From: Symbioplanes lichenis
GTDB lineage: Bacteria > Actinomycetota > Actinomycetes > Mycobacteriales > Micromonosporaceae
Assembly (NCBI RefSeq): GCF_030709675.1
Contig: NZ_JAUZQD010000017.1
Span: forward strand, 62,001 to 126,000
DNA: 64,000 bases
Reading direction: 5' to 3'
Position 1 is the first letter of the stretch; every line of letters begins with the position of its first letter. This document shows positions 41,673-51,057 of the stretch, in pieces. The translations under genes and the position numbers were made by a program. The notes under the pieces were generated by a model that had not been told where the DNA came from, made no database searches, and saw only the letters and a list, made by a program, of their open reading frames with translations.

Positions 41673-43910
41673 GTGCGGAAGGGACCGGCCGACCGGGTCG
41701 TCGTGGCGTGGATCCTCGCGGGGCTGACAGTCACCCTCGCGTACCCGATGCTGTCCGACGGCACCCCGCTCGCCGCCGTGGTCTACAACAGCTTCGGGCT
41801 GGCAACGCTCGGCGCGATCGTCGCGGGCATCCTGCGCAACCGGCCCGCCCAGCGGCTCGGCTGGTGGATCTTCGCGGCCGCCGTGCTGTGCCGGATCGCG
41901 GGCGACATCACGTACGAGATTTGTCGCCAGGTCCTGCAGCAGCCGCCGTTCCCGTCGGTCGCCGACGTGTTCTACCTGGCCGCCTGTCCGCTGCTGATCA
42001 CCGCCACAGTGCTGCTGACCCGCGGCCGGGTCCGGTCCGACCGGGGCGGGCTGATCGACGCCGCGATCATCGTGGGCGGGCTGGGGCTGGTGTGGTGGCT
42101 GTTCTTCATCGGCCCGACCGCCGCCAACCCGGAGATCCCGCCGGTGCAGCGCCTCATCCTGGCCGTCTATCCGGCCAGTGACCTGGTGCTGCTCGCCGTG
42201 GTGGCCCGCCTGCTGGCCCGGGGCGGCCGGCCGCACCGGAGCCTGCTGCTGCTCTTCGCCGGCATCGCGGGCCTGCTCTACTCCGACGTCGGCTACCAGG
42301 TCGTCGTCGCCTGGGCGCCGGCGCTCGAGGGCGCGATCGCGGTCGGCTGGCTGCTCGCGAACACCTTCTGGGCCGCCGCGGCGCTCGATCGCTCGAGCGG
42401 CCGGCCGGTGCCCACCCGGGACAAGGCCGGCCGGATGGGGCGGACCCGGCTGATCTTCCTGACCGCCAGCATGCTGCTGATCCCGGCGCTCCTGGCCGGG
42501 GGCCGCTTCTCCGCCGACGAGCGCGGCGCGCCCGGCTGGGTGGCGGTCGGCATCGGCGCGGTCGTACTGTTCTCGCTGGTCTTCGCCCGCATGTCCGGCT
42601 TCGTCTTCCAAGTGCAGCGGCAGGCCCGCCAGCTGGAGGACCTGGCGCTGCGCGACCCGCTGACCGGGCTGGCGAACCGCCGCCTCTTCGAGGAGCGCCT
42701 GGCCGCCGCCGTGGCCGCCGGCACCGGGCACAGCCCGCAGGTGGCGGTGCTCGACCTCGACGGCTTCAAGGACGTCAACGACCGGCTCGGGCACACCGTG
42801 GGCGACAAGCTGCTGGTCGTCGTGGCGACCCGGCTGGCCCGGGCCGTCCGCGAGGGTGACCTGGTGGCCCGGCTGGGCGGGGACGAGTTCGCCGTGCTGC
42901 TCACGGACGCCCACTTCACCGTCATGGACGGCATCGCCGAGCGGATGGCCACCACGCTGCGCCGCCCGATCGAGGCGGACGGGCACCAGCTGCTCGTCTC
43001 GGCCAGCATCGGCAGCGCCGACGGCACCGGCCTGGACCGGCCGGGCGAGCTGCTGCGCCGCGCCGACCTGGCCATGTACGCGGCCAAGGAGACCGCCGGC
43101 GCCCGGCACCGCCGCTACACCCGCGACCTCGACAAGCGCGCGGGCGAGGAGGCGAAGCTCGGGGCGGAGCTGCGGACGGCCCTGGACACCGGCCAGTTCC
43201 AGGTCGTCTACCAGCCGATCGTCGCCCTGCCGGCCGGCACGACCGTCGCCGTGGAGGCGCTGGTCCGCTGGCACCACCCCGGGCGTGGCCTGATCAGCCC
43301 GGCCGAGTTCATCCCGGTCGCCGAGCACAACGGGCTCATCGTCGAGCTGGGCGCGTGGATCCTGCGGACCGCCTGCGCCCAGGCCGTCGCCTGGCAGCAT
43401 GAGCTGGGCGCCGCGGCCCCGGAGCGGATGTCGGTCAACGTGTCCGCGCGCCAGCTCGCCGAGCCGGGCTTCGCCGGCCTGGTCGCCGAGACCCTCGCCG
43501 CCACCGGGCTCACGGCGCACCGGCTGGTCGTGGAGGTCACCGAGACGTCGGTGTTCGGCGGCGGCCAGACCGTGCAGACCGTGCAGGACCTGCACGAGCT
43601 GGGCGTCAGGATCGCGCTCGACGATTTCGGTACGGGCCACTCGTCGCTCGGCCTCCTGCAGACCGTCCCGGTCGACATCCTCAAGGTCGACAAGTCGTTC
43701 GTCGACACGATCACGATGGCGGGGCGGCACGCGGTCATCGCCACCGCCCTGATCCAGGTCGCGGGCGGGCTCGGGCTGCAGGCCGTCGCGGAAGGCGTCG
43801 AGACCGCCGAGCAGGCCGCGGAGCTGCACCGCCTCGGCTACCGGCTGGCCCAGGGCTACCACTTCGGGCGCCCCGCCGCCGTCCCGGACCTCGCGGCGGT
43901 CCGCGCATGA
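41673..43910 (+). CDS. Membrane GGDEF-EAL protein (c-di-GMP turnover), copy 1
   Basis: 745 aa from GTG 41673. About eight membrane helices (residues 8-300) form an N-terminal sensor. The GGDEF domain has an intact LGGDEFAVL at about 402, and the EAL domain keeps VEALVRWHHP (about 527), DDFGTGHSSL and KVDKSFV. Both catalytic motifs are complete, so it may make or degrade c-di-GMP depending on signals. It is followed without gap by a close paralogue; the stop/start junction is an 18-bp duplication. Confidence 0.93.
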   Translation: MRKGPADRVVVAWILAGLTVTLAYPMLSDGTPLAAVVYNSFGLATLGAIVAGILRNRPAQRLGWWIFAAAVLCRIAGDITYEICRQVLQQPPFPSVADVFYLAACPLLITATVLLTRGRVRSDRGGLIDAAIIVGGLGLVWWLFFIGPTAANPEIPPVQRLILAVYPASDLVLLAVVARLLARGGRPHRSLLLLFAGIAGLLYSDVGYQVVVAWAPALEGAIAVGWLLANTFWAAAALDRSSGRPVPTRDKAGRMGRTRLIFLTASMLLIPALLAGGRFSADERGAPGWVAVGIGAVVLFSLVFARMSGFVFQVQRQARQLEDLALRDPLTGLANRRLFEERLAAAVAAGTGHSPQVAVLDLDGFKDVNDRLGHTVGDKLLVVVATRLARAVREGDLVARLGGDEFAVLLTDAHFTVMDGIAERMATTLRRPIEADGHQLLVSASIGSADGTGLDRPGELLRRADLAMYAAKETAGARHRRYTRDLDKRAGEEAKLGAELRTALDTGQFQVVYQPIVALPAGTTVAVEALVRWHHPGRGLISPAEFIPVAEHNGLIVELGAWILRTACAQAVAWQHELGAAAPERMSVNVSARQLAEPGFAGLVAETLAATGLTAHRLVVEVTETSVFGGGQTVQTVQDLHELGVRIALDDFGTGHSSLGLLQTVPVDILKVDKSFVDTITMAGRHAVIATALIQVAGGLGLQAVAEGVETAEQAAELHRLGYRLAQGYHFGRPAAVPDLAAVRA

Positions 43911-43928
43911 GCGGCGGTCCGCGCATGA
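43893..43928. repeat. 18-bp perfect duplication of the stop/start junction
   Basis: GCGGCGGTCCGCGCATGA occurs at 43893-43910 and 43911-43928. Each copy holds an ATGA; the first contains the stop of the upstream gene, and the two ATGs (43907, 43925) are in frame with each other. Confidence 0.95.
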
Positions 43929-46171
43929 GCCGCGACAGGATCTGGCGGTGGTGGCTGCTCTCGGGTGCCGCCGTGGTGGTCGTCTACTACCTGGTGCCCC
44001 GCGACTCGCTCGCGAACAACCTTGTGTACGACGCCCTCGGTCTCGTATCCAGCGCGCTGATCCTCGTCGGCATCCGGCTGCACCGGGCCGAGCGCCCCGC
44101 CCTCTGGTACTGGTTCGCGGCCGGGCAGACCACGTGGGTCCTGGGCGACCTGACCTGGGAGTACTTCAAGTACGTCCGGCACGAGGAGCCGTACCCGTCG
44201 GCCGCGGACATCTTCTACCTGTGCGCGTATCCGATGCTGGTCGCCGGGCTGCTGATGCTCGCGCGGGGGCGCTCGGGCGGGCGGCGCGACGTGGCGGCGC
44301 TGGTCGACGCGGCGATCGTGGCCACCGGGCTGGGCCTGGTCTTCTGGGTCTTCGTCATGCACCCGATCGCGGCGGACACCACGGCCTCCACCGTCGAGCG
44401 GGCGGTCGGGGTGGCCTACCCGGTCTGCGACGCGCTGCTGCTGGCGATGCTCGCGCGCTTCTACACCGCCGTCGGCCGGCGCCCGGCGAGCATCCGGCTG
44501 CTCGGCGTGGCCGCGGTGCTGCTGCTCGTCTCCGACATCGGATACTCCCTGGTCGGCCTCTACTCCGACACCGAGCAGAGCGTGCTCGACGCCGGCTGGC
44601 TGCTCTCGTACGTCTGCTGGGCCGCCGCCGCCCTGCACCCGTCCATGCGCGACGCCGGCGCCGTGGCCCCCACCCCGAACGGCGCCCGCGTCGGCCGCTC
44701 CCGCCTGGTCGTCCTGACGGTCTGTTCCGTCCTCGCCCCGGCGATGCTCTTCCTGCCGGGCATCGGCGGCGACGAGGTCGACCGGATCACCATCGCCGCC
44801 GGGGCGGTCGTGCTGTTCCTGCTGGTGCTGGCGCGGATGAGCGGGTTCGTCGGGCAGGTCCAGGCCCAGGCCGACCAGCTCGAGGAGCTCGCCATGGCCG
44901 ACGACCTGACCGGGCTGGCCAACCGCCGCCGCTTCGAGCAGGACCTGCACCGGGCCCTGGCCGCCGGGCCGGCCGCGGTGGCGCTGCTCGACCTCAACGA
45001 CTTCAAGGGCGTCAACGACAAGCTGGGCCACGCGGTCGGGGACCGTCTGCTCACCGTCGTCGGGGATCGGCTGCGGGTGGCCGTACCGGAGCCGGTGCTC
45101 GTCGCCCGCATGGGCGGTGACGAATTCGCCCTGCTCATGCCCGGCTTCCCGGGCCCGGCGGCGGACGCCACGGTCGCCATGCTGGCCGAGGTGCTGCGCG
45201 CGCCCGTCGTCACCGGCGACCACGAGCTGCTCGTCCGGGCCAGCATCGGCGTGGCCGACGGCACCGGGACCGCGGATCCGTGGGAGGTGCTGCGCCGCGC
45301 CGACGTCGCCATGTACGCGGCCAAGGAGGGCGGCGAGGGCCACCACCGCTGGACGCCCGAGCTCGACCTGCGCGCCGAGGAGCAGGCCCGCCTGGGCGCC
45401 GCGCTGCGGGTGGCCCTGGACACCGGCCAGTTCCGCGTGGTCTACCAGCCGATCGTTGCCCTGCCGACCGGCACGACCGTCGCGGTGGAGGCCCTGGTCC
45501 GCTGGCACCACCCCGAGCGCGGGCTGGTCAGCCCGGCCGAGTTCATCCCGGCGGCCGAGCGCAACGGGCTCATCGTCGAGCTCGGCGCGTGGATCCTGCG
45601 CACCGCCTGCGCCCAGGCCGTCGCCTGGCAGCGCGAGCTCGGCGACGCCGCCCCGCAGCGCGTGTCGGTCAACGCGTCCGCACGCCAGCTGGCCGAGCCA
45701 GGATTCGCCGGCCTGGTCGCCACGGTGCTCGCGGAGACCGGCTTGGATCCCTCCGGCCTCACGGTGGAGATCACCGAGACCGCGGTGTTCGGCGGCGGCC
45801 TCGCGGTGGAGGCGGTGGTCGCCCTGCGCGCGCTGGGCGTCCGGGTCGCCCTCGACGATTTCGGTACGGGCCACTCGTCGCTGACGCTGCTCGAAACGGT
45901 CCCCGTCGACGTCCTCAAGGTCGACAAGTCGTTCGTGGACAACGTGACCCGGGCCGGGCGGCACGCGGTCATCGCCACGGCGCTGATCCAGGTGGCGCGG
46001 GGGCTGGGCCTGGCCGCCGTGGCCGAGGGTGTCGAGACCGCCGAGCAGGCCGCCGAGCTGCACCGGCTCGGGTACCGGCTGGCCCAGGGCTTCTACTTCG
46101 GCAAGCCCACCCCCGACGCGGGCCTCACGGCAGCCGGTAGACCGGCACGTGCGAGCGCGACTCCGCGGTGA
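43907..46171 (+). CDS. Membrane GGDEF-EAL protein (c-di-GMP turnover), copy 2
   Basis: 754 aa from ATG 43907 (overlapping the upstream stop as ATGA); ATG 43925, six codons later, is the alternative in the duplicated junction. Layout matches copy 1: eight or so membrane helices, MGGDEFALL at about 402, VEALVRWHHP at about 526, DDFGTGHSSL. The EAL halves of the two proteins are nearly identical, while the membrane parts differ, suggesting duplication with sensor divergence or gene conversion. The last 16 residues after the natural EAL end read into the methyltransferase remnant on the other strand. Confidence 0.93.
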   Translation: MSGGPRMSRDRIWRWWLLSGAAVVVVYYLVPRDSLANNLVYDALGLVSSALILVGIRLHRAERPALWYWFAAGQTTWVLGDLTWEYFKYVRHEEPYPSAADIFYLCAYPMLVAGLLMLARGRSGGRRDVAALVDAAIVATGLGLVFWVFVMHPIAADTTASTVERAVGVAYPVCDALLLAMLARFYTAVGRRPASIRLLGVAAVLLLVSDIGYSLVGLYSDTEQSVLDAGWLLSYVCWAAAALHPSMRDAGAVAPTPNGARVGRSRLVVLTVCSVLAPAMLFLPGIGGDEVDRITIAAGAVVLFLLVLARMSGFVGQVQAQADQLEELAMADDLTGLANRRRFEQDLHRALAAGPAAVALLDLNDFKGVNDKLGHAVGDRLLTVVGDRLRVAVPEPVLVARMGGDEFALLMPGFPGPAADATVAMLAEVLRAPVVTGDHELLVRASIGVADGTGTADPWEVLRRADVAMYAAKEGGEGHHRWTPELDLRAEEQARLGAALRVALDTGQFRVVYQPIVALPTGTTVAVEALVRWHHPERGLVSPAEFIPAAERNGLIVELGAWILRTACAQAVAWQRELGDAAPQRVSVNASARQLAEPGFAGLVATVLAETGLDPSGLTVEITETAVFGGGLAVEAVVALRALGVRVALDDFGTGHSSLTLLETVPVDVLKVDKSFVDNVTRAGRHAVIATALIQVARGLGLAAVAEGVETAEQAAELHRLGYRLAQGFYFGKPTPDAGLTAAGRPARASATPR

Positions 46172-46427
46172 ACTCGCCGCCGGACCAGTCGGCGTGCCGG
46201 CTCTCCCGCTCGAACCCGGCCAGCTGCGCCATCAGGTCCAGCTCGGCCGGCCAGATGCAGCGGTGCGGCGTGCGCCCCACCCGCGCCTCGCGCCGGTCGG
46301 GCCGGTCCGGGTCGAAGGTGAAGTGGTACGACACCAGCCGCTGCTCCACCACGTCGAAGTGATCCACCCCGAAGTAGCCCAGGTTCCACTCCGCCCCGAA
46401 GGTGACAACCTTCGATGCATGAGCTTG
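46125..46427 (-). pseudogene. 3' remnant of a class I methyltransferase gene
   Basis: The minus frame 46427-46125 translates to VTFGAEWNLGYFG, then VEQRLVSYHF and CIWPAELDLMAQLAGFERES, which is the C-terminal third of class I SAM-dependent methyltransferases. The SAM-binding N-terminal part is missing: the frame is preceded directly by the GNAT stop codon and has no plausible early start (only GTG 46367). It overlaps the end of the GGDEF-EAL gene by 47 bases. A deletion that joined the two neighbouring genes explains this. Confidence 0.6.
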
Positions 46428-46883
46428 TCACAGGTGGTGGATCAGCGCGGCGCCCGACGGGGTGTAGCCGTGGCGGGCGTAGAAGCGGACGGCGCCGGCG
46501 TTCGCGTGGTGGATCCCGGCGGTCAGGTACGCGATCCCCTGCGCCGCCGCCCAGCGATGCGCCGCGGCCACGAGCCGCGCCCCCGTCCCGTGGCCGCGCG
46601 CGGCCGAGTGGACGACCGTGTGGATCTGGGCGGACGGGAGGGGGCGGAGGATCTGGTGGTCCGGGGGCGGCGGGTTGCGGACGATCTCCACCATGCCGCC
46701 GCCCGGCTCGAGCAGCACGACACCCCGGGCCGGGTCGGCGAGGAAGGCCCGGAAGTGGCGTTCCACGGCGGCCCGCTCGGGGATCCGGTAGGCCCGGGGG
46801 TCGAGGGCCAGGTGCGCCGCCGCGTTGGCCTCGCGCAGGGCGCACAGCTCCGGGAGATCCGTGGCGGTCGCCGGGCGGATCAC
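46428..46883 (-). CDS. GNAT-family N-acetyltransferase
   Basis: 151 aa from GTG 46883, overlapping the AAA ATPase stop as GTGA. VIRPATATDLPELCALREAN opens the fold, VVHSAARGHGTGARLVAAA is the acetyl-CoA loop, and NAGAVRFYARHGYTPSGA the final helix/strand. It is coupled to the ATPase and is the last intact gene of the long minus-strand run. Substrate unknown. Confidence 0.88.
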   Translation of the reverse strand: MIRPATATDLPELCALREANAAAHLALDPRAYRIPERAAVERHFRAFLADPARGVVLLEPGGGMVEIVRNPPPPDHQILRPLPSAQIHTVVHSAARGHGTGARLVAAAHRWAAAQGIAYLTAGIHHANAGAVRFYARHGYTPSGAALIHHL

Positions 46884-48364
46884 CGGCCGGTCAGCTCGGT
46901 GATGCTCGCCGTCAGGTCGGCCTGGCCGATGGGGTCGACGATGCCGCCCGTACGGGCGTCCTGCATGGCCTTGGCCAGCTGGACCCGGCGCAGGGCCTCC
47001 TTGATGTCGGCGCCGGTCATGCCGTGGCTCAGCCGGCCGAGCTCGGCGAGGTCCAGCCCGGCGGCGAACATCGTGAAGCCCGGCTGCTCGTGGGTGGCCG
47101 CGAGCTGGGCGATCATCTTGCGGAAGATCTCCGTACGGCCGGTGTCGTCGGGCTTGGGCACGGAGATCTTGATGTCGAACCGGCCCGAGCGGATGAGCGA
47201 GTCGTCGACCCGGTGCGGGAAGTTGGTGGTGGCGATGACCAGGACGTTGGGGTTGGCCTCGATGAGGTCGTTCATCTCCTGCTTGAAGATGCCGGCGACG
47301 GCGTTGATGGCCTGGCTGGCCGCGTCGCCGCCCGCCCCGGCATAGCTGATGATCGAGTCGAACTCGTCGAAGAGCATCACGGTCGGCACGCGGTAGCGGC
47401 GGGCGTCGCGGAAGATCTGCTTGATGTTGCGCTCGGAGCCGCCGAGCCACTTGTCGAGGATCTCGGGCGTGCGGATCTCCCGGAAGTCGGCCCCGATCTC
47501 GTTCGCGAGGGCGCGGGACAGCATCGTCTTGCCGGTGCCCGGGGGCCCGTACATGAGGATGCCCTGCGGCCGGCGCGCCCCCCAGCGGGCCATCGCCTCG
47601 GGGTGCCGGAACGACACGGCGATCTGGCGCAGCTGGGCGACCACGTCCGCGAGCCCGCCGACCTGGTCGAGGGTGACCTCCTGGGTGGTCGTCGTGACGC
47701 GCGGGATGGACTCGCGGGCGACCACGTAGTGCCGTCCCGACAGATCGGTGTCCGAAGGCGCCAGGCTCACGACCACTTGCAGCGTCAGCCGGACCATCGC
47801 GGCCAGGTGCTCGGGCGTCACCTCGTCGCGCGGCACCTCGGCCCGCAGCCGCACCAGCGTGCCGTCGTCGGCGTAGGTGACCTGCGCCTGCAGGCCGGCC
47901 GCGGCGTCGGCCAGGATGTCGGGCCGGTCGTCGTGCTCCGGCGCCGGGCCGTTCGGGCGATCGAGACCGAGCTTCTTGTACGCCGCCACGGCCGCCGTCC
48001 CGACCCCGTCCACGATCTTTGTCGCGATCGGGTCGCCGGCCTTGATCCGCTTGGTGAGCAGCTGCCCGATGGGGTCGTTCCCGAGCACGACCGCCCGGAT
48101 CCTGTCCCGTTGCGGCGTGCCGTCGTCCACCGTGCTGATCTCGGATACAAAAACGTGCACGGCGTCGCCCGGCGCATCCGCGACCGCCACGCCACCGCCG
48201 CCCGTTTTGTCGGCACTGGAGACGGTCAGCCGCACCCGCCGCACGGGCGCCGGGAACGTGGCCCGCCCCAGCAGCTCCACCGGATTCACCCGCGCCGCGG
48301 CCAGGATCGTGCCCGCCTCGACGATCTCCACGGTCGCCCCGGCGTACGGGAAGGACTCGGTCAT
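46880..48364 (-). CDS. AAA+ ATPase (Cdc48/26S-type AAA domain)
   Basis: 494 aa from ATG 48364 with GGAGAGGGGG upstream. Residues 1-225 are an uncharacterised N-domain with beta-strand character. The AAA module (230-480) has VGGLADVVAQLRQ, Walker A GPPGTGKT (273-280), Walker B VMLFDEFDS (329-337), the sensor NVLVIATTNFPHRVD and an Arg-finger region LIRSGRFD. Such single-module AAA proteins remodel or unfold protein partners. Its GNAT partner and position after the Nit1C run do not reveal the substrate. Confidence 0.88.
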   Translation of the reverse strand: MTESFPYAGATVEIVEAGTILAAARVNPVELLGRATFPAPVRRVRLTVSSADKTGGGGVAVADAPGDAVHVFVSEISTVDDGTPQRDRIRAVVLGNDPIGQLLTKRIKAGDPIATKIVDGVGTAAVAAYKKLGLDRPNGPAPEHDDRPDILADAAAGLQAQVTYADDGTLVRLRAEVPRDEVTPEHLAAMVRLTLQVVVSLAPSDTDLSGRHYVVARESIPRVTTTTQEVTLDQVGGLADVVAQLRQIAVSFRHPEAMARWGARRPQGILMYGPPGTGKTMLSRALANEIGADFREIRTPEILDKWLGGSERNIKQIFRDARRYRVPTVMLFDEFDSIISYAGAGGDAASQAINAVAGIFKQEMNDLIEANPNVLVIATTNFPHRVDDSLIRSGRFDIKISVPKPDDTGRTEIFRKMIAQLAATHEQPGFTMFAAGLDLAELGRLSHGMTGADIKEALRRVQLAKAMQDARTGGIVDPIGQADLTASITELTGR

Positions 48365-48416
48365 GGGGACCCCCTCTCCCCTCCCAGAGTGACACGCCGG
48401 TGCCGCAACGTCCTGT

Positions 48417-49169
48417 TCAGCGCTCACTGAAGGGGGTGACGGGACGATCGAGGCGCTCGCCGTCCAGGGTGATGTCGACCTCCTCGTTGAAGAAGGCGAC
48501 CAGTCCCGCGATCGCGGCCACGGCGGGCGCCGGATAGGCGTACGACCAGGCGAGATCGGGATACGACCCGGCGGGCGTCCGCACGGTCCAGTAGTCGCTG
48601 GTCCGCCCCTTGTACGGGCACAGCGTCACCGTGTCCGTCCGCTCCAGCACCTCGGCGTTCAGCGCGGTCCGGTCCAGGTAGTAGCGAGGCGGCAGGGTGG
48701 TCTCGTACAGGATCACCGGCGCGTGCGACTCGGCCAGCAGGACGCCGTGCTTCTCGACGCGGATGTGGCGGGTCGAGCGGAGGGCGTCCACCCGGGAGTA
48801 CGGGTTGCGCGGGTGGCCGAAGATCTCCTCGTCCTCCTCGTACCAGTGGTCGAGGGCGTCCCACCGGAAGCGGACCTTCTCGTCGGGATAGACGAGGGCC
48901 GCGCCCGGCTTCTCGAGGCCGCCGGCGCGCAGGGCGAACCGGCGGGCCGTACCCTGGTCGGTCTTCTCCTCGGTGTCCTCGTCGACCAGCGTGCCCTCGG
49001 TGATGTCGGCGAGCGGGACGTAGTAGGCCGGGAAGTAGGGCACTTCCCACAGATAGACGGCGTGCGTGGTGTCGACGACGGTCTGGCCGCCGAGAAGAGC
49101 CCGCACGCGCCGCGGGGAGGGCTCGGTGTGGTTGACCTGGACGGGCGGGCCGGGATATTCGACAGTCAT
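48417..49169 (-). CDS. DUF427 protein, two domains
   Basis: 250 aa from ATG 49169 overlapping the glycosyltransferase stop as ATGA. Two DUF427 beta-barrel units are visible, the second with HGVLLAESHAPVILYETTLP, PRYYLDRTAL and CPYKGRTSDYWTV. DUF427 proteins are widespread in actinomycetes and of unknown function. Translational coupling places it at the end of the Nit1C-type operon. Confidence 0.9.
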   Translation of the reverse strand: MTVEYPGPPVQVNHTEPSPRRVRALLGGQTVVDTTHAVYLWEVPYFPAYYVPLADITEGTLVDEDTEEKTDQGTARRFALRAGGLEKPGAALVYPDEKVRFRWDALDHWYEEDEEIFGHPRNPYSRVDALRSTRHIRVEKHGVLLAESHAPVILYETTLPPRYYLDRTALNAEVLERTDTVTLCPYKGRTSDYWTVRTPAGSYPDLAWSYAYPAPAVAAIAGLVAFFNEEVDITLDGERLDRPVTPFSER

Positions 49170-50230
49170 ACCTGCCGGTCTACTCCGCCGGGGCCGGCAT
49201 AGAAAGCCTCGTGGGCGGCGGCGGCCGCGTCCCAGGTGTGGGCGAAGGCCAGGTCGCGTCCCGCCGCGGCGCGCGTGGGATCCGGTTCCTTGATCGCGGT
49301 ACGCAAGGCGGCGGCCAGCGAAGCCGGGTCGGTGCCGTAGCCCACGGACGGGCCGAAGACCTCGCGCAGCACCGGCAGGTCCCGCACGACCACCGGCACC
49401 CCGGCGGCGAGGGCTTCCATCGCGGCCAGCCCGAATCCTTCCTTGGTGGACGGGAACGCGAAGGCCGCCGCGCCCGCGACGATGCCCGGCAGCTCGTCGT
49501 GGCCGACCGGGCCGAGCACGACCGGCTCGATCCCGAGGGCGGCGGCGCGGGCGTCCCACGCGGTCCGGTAGTCGCGGTAGTCGAACAGCGTCTCGCCGCC
49601 CGCGATCACCAGGCGCAGATCCGGAAGGTCGCGGCGCAGCCGGGCATAGGCCTCGAGCAGGTCGATCGAGCCCTTCCGCGGCTCGATGCCGCCGACAGTG
49701 AGCACATAGGAGCCGTGGATCCGGGACGGCTCGGCCCGGGCGAAGCGCGCGGCGTCCACGCCGTTGGGGATCACGGTGGGATCCAGGCCCCAGCCCGCGC
49801 GGACCTCCGCGGCCACGGCGGCGGAGACGCAGAGATGGGCGTACGGCCGGACGATCGCCTTCTCGTGACAGGCGGCCAGCTCCGGGGTCGTGAACGTATC
49901 CAGGTGGTGAACAGTGCGCACGCACCGGTCGACCGCGTTGGCGCTGATGCAGTCCTGGGCGTGCACGATGTCGTAGTCGCCCGCGAACGCCGCCCGCAGC
50001 ACCGCGATCGAGCGCAGGATCCGCTCCCCCACCGGCTCGCCGGCCCGGTCGGGGAACGGGACGACGGCCAGCCGTACCGCCGGGGCGACCGGCCGGAAGA
50101 AGCCGCCGCCCCGGCCGAGGGTCCACACCGTCACGTCGTGGCCGCGGGCGGCGAGCGCCTCGGCGAGGGCGAGCGTGTGGACCACTCCCCCGCGCGGCCG
50201 GGTCGAGTAGGTCAGCAGGGCGATCCTCAT
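49166..50230 (-). CDS. MSMEG_0565-type glycosyltransferase of the nitrilase cluster
   Basis: 354 aa from ATG 50230. GT4 fold: RIALLTYSTRPRGGVVHTL at the N-terminus, HAQDCISANAVDR, VLTVGGIEPRKGSIDLLEAY as nucleotide-binding start and FPSTKEGFGLAAMEALAAG as the conserved C-terminal EGFGLxxxEA motif. A glycosyltransferase of this type accompanies the nitrilase/radical SAM cluster in mycobacteria (MSMEG_0565 family). Acceptor unknown. It overlaps both neighbours by four bases. Confidence 0.88.
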   Translation of the reverse strand: MRIALLTYSTRPRGGVVHTLALAEALAARGHDVTVWTLGRGGGFFRPVAPAVRLAVVPFPDRAGEPVGERILRSIAVLRAAFAGDYDIVHAQDCISANAVDRCVRTVHHLDTFTTPELAACHEKAIVRPYAHLCVSAAVAAEVRAGWGLDPTVIPNGVDAARFARAEPSRIHGSYVLTVGGIEPRKGSIDLLEAYARLRRDLPDLRLVIAGGETLFDYRDYRTAWDARAAALGIEPVVLGPVGHDELPGIVAGAAAFAFPSTKEGFGLAAMEALAAGVPVVVRDLPVLREVFGPSVGYGTDPASLAAALRTAIKEPDPTRAAAGRDLAFAHTWDAAAAAHEAFYAGPGGVDRQV

Positions 50231-51057
50231 GACGCGACCGGGCGGTAGGAGGCCGGCTTGAGCTCGTCGAGGTGGCGCAGCACGCGGCGGGCGGCGGCGA
50301 TCTCGGCCGCCACGTCCAGCTCGGCGACGGCCAGGCCCGCCTTGGCCCACGTACGGGCAAGGATGTCACCGCCCGGGCCGACCACTTTGGCCTGGCCGAG
50401 GAAGCGCATGCCGCCGGCCGCCCCGGTCTGGTTGGCGGACACGACGACGATCTGGTTCTCGGCGGCGCGCGCGCAGTCGTAGAGGTCGAAGAGCCGGGAC
50501 TGCCGGTCCTGGGAGAGCTTCGGCGCCCGGTTGGTGACGCTCACGGGCCACGCCGACAGGCAGGCCACGATCTGGGCACCGCCGAGAGCCAGCGTACGCG
50601 CGGACTCCGGGAACGTCTTGTCGTAGTCGATCAGCATCCCCAGCCGGCCCACCGGGGTGTCGAACGGCGTGAAACAATCGCCCGCCCGATAGACGGTGAC
50701 CTCGGCGGCGGGCAGGTGGACCTTGCGGTGCCGCCCGAGGACGCCGTCGCCGGTGAGACAGACGGCGGCGTTGTACCGGTCGTCGCCGTCCGCCTCGCAG
50801 TAGCCGACGCAGACGACCAGGTCGCGGGCCATCGCGGCGATGCGATCCAGGATCGGGTCGCCGGGATCCAGTGCCGGCGGAAGGGCATCCGGATCGGGGT
50901 GCCGCAGATCCGCGAGGTAGCCCCCGATCGCCGCGTCCGGCAGCACGAGCAGCGCGGCGCCGGCCGCCCGGGCATCGTCGATGAGCTTGCCGATGCGCCC
51001 GAGGTCGTACTCGACGTCGCGGCCGAAATGGGCGGCGGCAGCAGCGATCCGCATCAT
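50227..51057 (-). CDS. Nitrilase-superfamily paralogue lacking catalytic Cys and Glu
   Basis: 276 aa from ATG 51057 (ATG 51054 equally possible). It aligns along its full length with the nitrilase encoded directly upstream, for example GGYLADL, HRKVHLP, FDTPVGRLGML. Two catalytic positions are changed: Glu41 of NitC is Asp here (LPDAAIGG), and the nucleophile Cys142 is Asp144 (GMLIDYDKTFPE). Lys112 is kept. It should not act as a nitrilase by the usual thioester mechanism and may be a regulatory or scaffold subunit. Good codon bias and tight overlaps argue against decay. Confidence 0.88.
   Translation of the reverse strand: MMRIAAAAAHFGRDVEYDLGRIGKLIDDARAAGAALLVLPDAAIGGYLADLRHPDPDALPPALDPGDPILDRIAAMARDLVVCVGYCEADGDDRYNAAVCLTGDGVLGRHRKVHLPAAEVTVYRAGDCFTPFDTPVGRLGMLIDYDKTFPESARTLALGGAQIVACLSAWPVSVTNRAPKLSQDRQSRLFDLYDCARAAENQIVVVSANQTGAAGGMRFLGQAKVVGPGGDILARTWAKAGLAVAELDVAAEIAAARRVLRHLDELKPASYRPVAS

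Noticed and set aside
41640..46063. Two minus-strand open frames of over 700 codons opposite the GGDEF-EAL genes
   Set aside because: They mirror the two paralogous genes and show no domain, so they are shadows.
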